From assembly GCA_964474455.1 (NCBI GenBank), contig CAYYSU010000061.1, positions 1 through 11,285 on the forward strand: a stretch of DNA of 11,285 bases. Direction: 5' to 3'. Each line of letters starts with the position of its first letter. Position 1 is the stretch's first letter. Below the pieces are notes generated by a model. That model did no database searches. It was not told the origin of the DNA and saw only the letters and a list, made by a program, of their open reading frames with translations. Both the position numbers and the translations under genes were made by a program. Shown here in pieces: positions 8,401 through 11,285 of this stretch. Origin of the DNA: BM520 sp964474455. GTDB taxonomy: Bacteria > Bacteroidota > Bacteroidia > Bacteroidales > BM520.

Positions 8401-8703
8401 AATATCCTGTATGTCAGGAGCAAGAGTTACGTTGATTACTGTTCCTTCTATGGCTACATTCTGTGTTACCATACCTACGAAGGAAACGGTTAATGTTTGT
8501 GCTGACTCCGGAACGTTGAGTTCATACTTTCCGCTCAGGTCAGCGACTGTTCCCAAGGTAGTACCCTGGACACGGATTGTTGCACCGGGAATAACATCCC
8601 CATTATCTGCATGGGTAATAGTTCCGGTGATTGTCCTTTGAGCAAAGACTAATTGTACTCCACACAATAATAGGAGTACAATTAAAGCTGTAAACTTTCT
8701 CAT
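5431..8703 (-). CDS. SusC/RagA-family TonB-dependent outer-membrane transporter
   Basis: This 1090-residue importer forms the barrel of the SusCD complex and uses TonB energy. A signal peptide (residues 1-21, cleavage likely at VFA/QR) is followed by a carboxypeptidase-regulatory-like domain (about 24-95: TITGTIT, GATIRVQGTTLGT, GKYELNV, VSFVGM). A TonB-box-like stretch IQGIVVTALGI lies at 101-111. The plug domain carries the SusC hallmarks NRILIRGANSV (162-172), QPLFVIDGVPMDN (177-189), DIESMSILKGPSAAALYGSRGANGVIMITTKKG (217-249). The remainder is a beta-barrel ending in FGINLSFNF with the usual C-terminal phenylalanine. The length is normal and no break is visible. The 'TALGISREKKALGYAVQ' variant is one I associate with SusD-like 2 partners, and such a partner is indeed the next gene. 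The upstream 443 bp contain candidate control sites. The substrate is unknown and could be peptide or glycan. Confidence 0.94.
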   Translation of the reverse strand: MRKFTALIVLLLLCGVQLVFAQRTITGTITHADNGDVIPGATIRVQGTTLGTVADLSGKYELNVPESAQTLTVSFVGMVTQNVAIEGTVINVTLAPDIQDIQGIVVTALGISREKKALGYAVQNVDGDALTKARDNNPLGQLAGKVAGVQISGSSGNMGGSNRILIRGANSVTGENQPLFVIDGVPMDNSNFNSTNTARGGGGIDYGNMANDINPDDIESMSILKGPSAAALYGSRGANGVIMITTKKGPQGKKGIGVSVNSGVAFETVGLLPYYQRSYGGGYGAFGEAEIDGKTRLIPLYSMDESWGPKYEGQSVVQWFNLFDWEEQGKPAGGLTESPWEAPANDVDAFFETGVTYTNNVAVTGANKEGNFRLSYTNMTSDGYMPNSSIDKNTVNFSGSHELGDRLHANAVITYIRTDALGRAYTGYDDNNVMQKFTQWGQRQLDMDRLSNYISPDGTQRVWNRKSWDNPNVEYSNNPYWTTNRNFTTDSRDRVFGSMGLLYDITDCLKIKGTVYTDFYTFRNHERISIGSQETPYYSEGIRQYQENNYEAILMFNKMLSEDFSLKVNAGANMRKTNYFRNIAETSGGLVLPDLYTLGNSVDPIVIDDYNRKKEVNSLFGNASLGWRYMLYLDLTARQDWSSTLPMDNNSYFYPSVTGTYVFSEMPGLKEADWLSFGKIRAGWASVGNDTDPYNLMETYFNYAPNFNGVPRYSVPGSLPNANLQPEKTNSWEVGTELSFLKNRIGVDFTYYNMLTTDLITQVDITAASGYTSKWINAGEMSNKGIELMLRAIPVKQDNFEWEIALNYSKNQNELLELYQDIENYRLINAPFKVTVNATVGQPYGVLMGSDYVTDDAGNRIVATSGRLQKTASVNEVLGSVMPNYNLGIINNFKIFGADLGFVIDIQDGGSYFSTSYMWGMYSGMLEETVWYDDYESLGVTPANPDAQDIREDGIIYNGVYGYYDDATESVVYTDAEGNVVDSPVTNKTPVSAARWGADFYSKADAQEVFDASYIKLRELTLGYTLPKSITGPINNLRISAYGRNLLIMGLDNRHFDPESAITSSGNIQGIEGAALPSMRNFGINLSFNF

Positions 8704-8773
8704 AATCTTTAGTTTTAGTTAGATAAATGATAAATGATTATGGTTCATGACATTTAATAAAATACTATATATG

Positions 8774-8785
8774 AACTAATTAGTT
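8774..8785. repeat. Perfect 12-bp palindrome in the susC leader
   Basis: AACTAATTAGTT is fully self-complementary. It lies 71 bp upstream of the susC start, between the candidate transcription start and the gene, a position suited to an operator. Its AT-richness makes chance occurrence quite possible. Confidence 0.4.
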
Positions 8786-8841
8786 GTTTGCGGTTCTAAC
8801 AAATGCAGAAGTAATGAGTTCTTACTCCATTCAAATTCAAT

Positions 8842-8872
8842 GCAAGTTATAATAAATTTTTCGGTAGCCAAA
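8842..8872 (-). promoter_or_regulatory. Candidate promoter for susC-susD
   Basis: Read on the minus strand, TTTG (8872-8869) is followed after exactly 19 bp by TAACTTGC (8849-8842). The -33 box is exact and the spacing canonical for Bacteroidota, but the -7 box matches TAnnTTTG only as TAnnTT, with the TTG one base short. Transcription would begin near 8835, giving a leader of about 130 nt. Confidence 0.35.
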
Positions 8873-8956
8873 ATTTCCTTAACATATTTTTAACATTAAT
8901 ATTTGGGAGATGTGCTAAAAACACCAGTGGTAAAAGATGTTATTATTGCCACAAAC

Positions 8957-8968
8957 GCAAACGTTTGC
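8957..8968. promoter_or_regulatory. LacI/GalR-type operator-like palindrome
   Basis: GCAAACGTTTGC is a perfect 12-bp palindrome centred on CpG, the layout of LacI/GalR-family operators, in which conserved half-sites flank a central CG. A partial second copy, CAAACG, abuts it at 8952-8957. The site is about 85 bp upstream of the candidate -33 box and 254 bp upstream of the susC start, which would suit an activator or a looping repressor. No LacI-family regulator gene lies in the window. Confidence 0.45.
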
Positions 8969-9050
8969 AATGGCGGTATTAAAAAAATCAGGCATTGAGG
9001 CAAGATTAATTTTAAATATAGAACAGTAGTTTCAAGGCATAGAGAACCCG

Positions 9051-9080
9051 GTATGCCCGAATATTTTCTCCCGGGCATAC
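9051..9080 (-). other. 9-bp hairpin with a competing alternative stem
   Basis: GTATGCCCG (9051-9059) pairs perfectly with CGGGCATAC (9072-9080) around a 12-nt loop. The arm at 9051-9059 can instead pair through TATGCC (9052-9057) with GGCATA (9036-9041), making two mutually exclusive stems. On the minus strand the hairpin comes 67 nt after the hutH stop, but no T tract follows. It is therefore a poor intrinsic terminator and could be a 3'-end structure, an attenuator-like element or a dispersed repeat. Confidence 0.5.
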
Positions 9081-9146
9081 AATAATATTAATGAAGAAAC
9101 ATCACGTCACTTCATAAAAATAATAGTCATTTATATGATTATAATT

Positions 9147-10655
9147 TTACTGTGTTATTTGTGGTAGTTCATAATCCACAGCATACAAAAAATTAATTGA
9201 TTTATGAATCAGCGGGTACATGGTTGTATCATTATCAATAAAAGAAACAATATCACGATACTGCTTAACAAAATTCTCGATAAAAGGAGAAGATTTCGCC
9301 GGTCGTCGAAAATCGAGAGCCTGGGCAGCATTAAAGATCTCTATTGCGAGAATACGTTCAAGGTTTTGAGCTACTTTATAACATTTAGTAGCAGCATTGG
9401 CACCCATGCTCACGTGGTCTTCCTGACCCTGAGACGACTCTATGGAGTCGACACTGGCAGGGGTACAGAGTTGTTTGTTTTGGCTTACAATAGATGCGGC
9501 AGTGTACTGTGGTATCATATAACCGGAATTCAGCCCAGGCTCAGCAACCAGGAATGATGGCAGTTCGCGTTTGCCAGATACCAACTGGTAGGTTCTTCGC
9601 TCAGAGATATTGCCAAGCTCTGCAAGAGCGATAGCCAAAGCATCAAGGGCTAAGGCTAAAGGTTGGCCATGAAAGTTACCACCGGAGATTATCTCATCTT
9701 CGTCGGGGAAGATGGTGGGGTTATCGGTTACAGCATTTATCTCACAAGTAAAAACTTTTGCAGCATAATTGATTACATCCTTTGAAGCGCCATGCACCTG
9801 CGGGATACACCGGAAGGAGTAGGGATCCTGAACATGCTGCTTTTCACGAGAGATAATCGTACTGCCTTTTAGAATATGCCGGAAGCGTGCCGCAGTATCT
9901 ATCTGACCTTTATGGTGGCGGATCTGGTGTACCAGGTCGTTGAAAGGCTCTATTCTTCCATCAAAAGCCTCCAGTGACACAGCACCAATGATATCGGACA
10001 GCTCTGAAAGGTGGAATGCTTTTATCAGTGTAGACACACCAAAAGCACTCATAAACTGTGTTCCGTTGAGTAGTGCGAGGCCCTCCTTGGATTTCAGCTG
10101 TATGGGTTCCCACCCAAGCTCCTGAAGCACCTCAGCAGCATCTTTCTTCCTTCCTTTGTAATATACTTCACCCAGGCCGATTAATGGCAGGCTGACATGT
10201 GCCAGAGGAGCCAGGTCGCCGGAAGCACCAAGCGAACCCATCTGATATACCACAGGAATAATATCATGATTATAAAAATCAACAAGACGCTCAACAGTAC
10301 AAAGCTGAACGCCGGAATGGCCATAAGAGAGTGACTGTATTTTCAACAGAATCATCATTTTTGTCACCTCCTGAGGGATCTCATCGCCACAACCACAGGC
10401 GTGGCTCTTTACCAGGTTTTCCTGAAGGGTGCTCAGCTGCTCGGAAGAGATACGGTGATTACATAAACTACCAAAACCTGTATCAATACCATAAATAGGA
10501 TTCACTTCACGACGGAGCTTCTCATCAAGATATTTTCGACACTTTTCTATTGCTTTTTTACTATTATCAGAGAGTGTGATTTCTAATTTTTTGTCAGCGA
10601 TTTTTTCAAGATCTGAAATTGTTAATTCGCGAGGGGATATTATAAACTTTTCCAT
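9147..10655 (-). CDS. hutH: Histidine ammonia-lyase (histidase)
   Basis: This enzyme removes ammonia from L-histidine to give urocanate, the first step of histidine degradation in the cytoplasm. The 502-residue length is normal. The self-forming MIO cofactor triad Ala-Ser-Gly is at 144-146 in GSLGASGDLAPLAH. Other expected active-site residues are present: Tyr55 (YGIDTGFG), Ser84-His85, Asn197 (NGTQ), Tyr279 and Arg282 (DPYSFRCIPQVHG), Phe328 (GGNFHGQP) and Glu412 (SSQGQEDHVSMG). The Ser-His pair and especially Glu412 point to histidase; the tyrosine lyases of flexirubin pathways that I recall carry Gln at the latter position. No hutU, hutI or formiminotransferase gene is next to it, and the upstream neighbour is divergent, so this copy appears to be transcribed alone. 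An aromatic amino-acid lyase acting on another substrate is the main alternative. Confidence 0.92.
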   Translation of the reverse strand: MEKFIISPRELTISDLEKIADKKLEITLSDNSKKAIEKCRKYLDEKLRREVNPIYGIDTGFGSLCNHRISSEQLSTLQENLVKSHACGCGDEIPQEVTKMMILLKIQSLSYGHSGVQLCTVERLVDFYNHDIIPVVYQMGSLGASGDLAPLAHVSLPLIGLGEVYYKGRKKDAAEVLQELGWEPIQLKSKEGLALLNGTQFMSAFGVSTLIKAFHLSELSDIIGAVSLEAFDGRIEPFNDLVHQIRHHKGQIDTAARFRHILKGSTIISREKQHVQDPYSFRCIPQVHGASKDVINYAAKVFTCEINAVTDNPTIFPDEDEIISGGNFHGQPLALALDALAIALAELGNISERRTYQLVSGKRELPSFLVAEPGLNSGYMIPQYTAASIVSQNKQLCTPASVDSIESSQGQEDHVSMGANAATKCYKVAQNLERILAIEIFNAAQALDFRRPAKSSPFIENFVKQYRDIVSFIDNDTTMYPLIHKSINFLYAVDYELPQITQ

Positions 10656-10884
10656 TATAGTTATTTAAATAATTAATAAAACATTGGCAGAGAAAGGGCA
10701 TGCAAGTGATTACCGATACAGCCCGGAACGGTTGATTTTAATTTTATATGCTAAAAACCAGTCGTACATACCTTTTCGTTGGAGCCGTAAAGATAAAATC
10801 TTTTTTATTACAAGCAGTGCTGTAACAAAATTTCGGACAGCTCCGTCGTAGAACCGGAGCAAAAAAAATATGAAAGCATAAAAT
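10656..10884. other. Divergent intergenic region between hutH and the DUF2807 gene
   Basis: This 229-bp AT-rich spacer must hold promoters for both genes. On the plus strand TACCTTTT (10769-10776) is one base from the TAnnTTTG consensus. On the minus strand TATCTTTA (10795-10788) is also one base off. Neither has a clear TTTG at -33, so both are weak calls. A 6-bp hairpin, GCTCCG (10840-10845) with CGGAGC (10855-10860), lies in the probable DUF2807 leader. GGAGC at 10781-10785 could pair with the same GCTCC arm. Confidence 0.35.
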
Positions 10885-10897
10885 ATGAAAAGCATAA
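10867..10897 (+). repeat. Tandem 15/16-bp duplication across the start codon
   Basis: AATATGAAAGCATAA (10867-10881) is followed directly by AATATGAAAAGCATAA (10882-10897). The copies differ only by one A in the A run. In the first copy the ATG opens a three-codon frame (Met-Lys-Ala-stop). In the second copy the extra A keeps the frame open, and its ATG at 10885 starts the DUF2807 gene. Confidence 0.75.
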
Positions 10898-11285
10898 AAT
10901 TATTATCGCTGTTAATGGTTCTACTCATTGGAACATCATTCAATGGAGTAGCTACAACACACACAGAAAAAGGAGACGAAAAAGTAGTAACGGTCGAGAG
11001 AACAGATTTGGCGCCATTTACCGAAATAGAGGCAGGTGGCATTTTTAATATTATCATCTCTCAGGGTGATACATATAAGGTAATAATCGAGGCTGACGAG
11101 AATCTGCAGGATAAAATTACTACTACAGTAATAAACAATCGACTGCTCATAGAATCCAGCGCAATAGAAAAAGTTACCCGGTTAATGATAACAGTTGTTT
11201 CGCCGGAATACACAGCTATTATTGGCTCCGGAGCCAGCAACTTTGAGACCAACGGCATAATTAATTCCACGAATATATATCTTGA
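10885..11285 (+). CDS. Secreted DUF2807 (head GIN domain) protein, 3' end cut by window
   Basis: The open frame from ATG 10885 runs off the window after 133 codons. It begins MKSIKLLSLLMVLLIGTSFNG, a clear signal peptide with likely cleavage near Ala23, so the product is exported. The mature part matches the DUF2807 ('putative auto-transporter adhesin, head GIN domain') pattern: LAPFTEIEAGGIFNIIISQGD (residues 42-62), VIIEADENLQDKI (65-77), NNRLLIES (83-90) and the beta-helix-like IIGSGASNFET (111-121). The family is common in Bacteroidota and of unknown function; a surface or periplasmic beta-solenoid is inferred. The earlier ATG at 10870 is rejected because it stops after three codons. The gene is divergent from hutH. 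Confidence 0.8.
   Translation, partial: MKSIKLLSLLMVLLIGTSFNGVATTHTEKGDEKVVTVERTDLAPFTEIEAGGIFNIIISQGDTYKVIIEADENLQDKITTTVINNRLLIESSAIEKVTRLMITVVSPEYTAIIGSGASNFETNGIINSTNIYL

Larger units (their letters stand above)
8704..9146 (-). other. 443-bp non-coding region upstream of susC
   Basis: No credible gene is seen between hutH and the susC-like gene. The stretch is AT-rich and holds, in the direction of transcription, a weak 6-bp hairpin after hutH (ATGAAG/CTTCAT, 9091-9115), the 9-bp hairpin at 9051-9080, the palindrome at 8957-8968, a candidate promoter (8842-8872) and the palindrome at 8774-8785. A tandem GATAAAT repeat (8722-8735) lies close to the start codon. A 60-codon reading frame on the minus strand here has no recognisable features and no plausible start region. 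Confidence 0.7.

Noticed and set aside
8896..9078. Minus-strand 60-codon frame between hutH and susC
   Set aside because: It runs through the hairpin and the palindrome, has no recognisable domain or signal peptide and no convincing start region, so non-coding control DNA is the better reading.
9204..9557. 117-codon plus-strand frame within hutH
   Set aside because: It is antisense to the hutH C-terminal region containing the conserved QEDHVSMG motif and has no independent support.
10788..10810. AAAGAT-AAA-ATCTTT hairpin followed by T, resembling a terminator
   Set aside because: The stem is only 6 bp and almost all A/T, and it lies upstream of both divergent genes where no transcript is expected to end.
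10710..11270. Two minus-strand frames opposite the DUF2807 gene and its leader
   Set aside because: The plus-strand frame has a signal peptide and clear DUF2807 pattern, while the minus frames show only low-complexity hydrophobic or serine-rich translations typical of antisense shadows.

Overview
The window reads as a chromosomal fragment of a member of the Bacteroidota, most likely Bacteroidales. The evidence is a SusC/SusD outer-membrane pair, A-rich ribosome-entry regions instead of strong Shine-Dalgarno sequences, a TAnnTTTG-type -7 promoter element, and a DUF2807 protein. I cannot name the genus. No rRNA, tRNA, insertion sequence, CRISPR array or phage gene is visible. All complete genes are intact.

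Layout. Positions 1-149 hold a near-perfect 24-bp palindrome and the promoter of a two-gene operon, iorA-iorB (150-2375, +). The operon encodes a 2-oxoacid:ferredoxin oxidoreductase of the indolepyruvate type and is closed by a strong intrinsic terminator. Next comes a probable lipoprotein peptidoglycan hydrolase of the M23 family (about 2488-3768, +). It converges on a susC-susD pair (8703-3865, -), and a symmetric bidirectional terminator lies between them. Upstream of susC is a 443-bp non-coding stretch with a LacI-type palindrome, a second palindrome, a candidate promoter and a hairpin with an alternative fold. Beyond it lies a histidine ammonia-lyase gene on the same strand (10655-9147, -). 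It is divergent from a secreted DUF2807 protein (10885 onward, +) that is cut by the window edge.

How the genes fit together. IorAB would turn aryl-pyruvates from aromatic amino acids into aryl-acetyl-CoA. HutH would turn histidine into urocanate and ammonia. The SusC/SusD pair would import an oligomeric nutrient, which could be peptide or glycan. This suggests an amino-acid or peptide fermenting lifestyle, but the genes are in separate transcription units and no shared control is visible. I see no clear new multi-gene system. The points most worth a second look are the missing ferredoxin domain of IorA, a histidine-to-aspartate change at a predicted zinc ligand of the M23 peptidase, the orphan hutH, the structured region upstream of susC, and a tandem duplication across the start codon of the DUF2807 gene.
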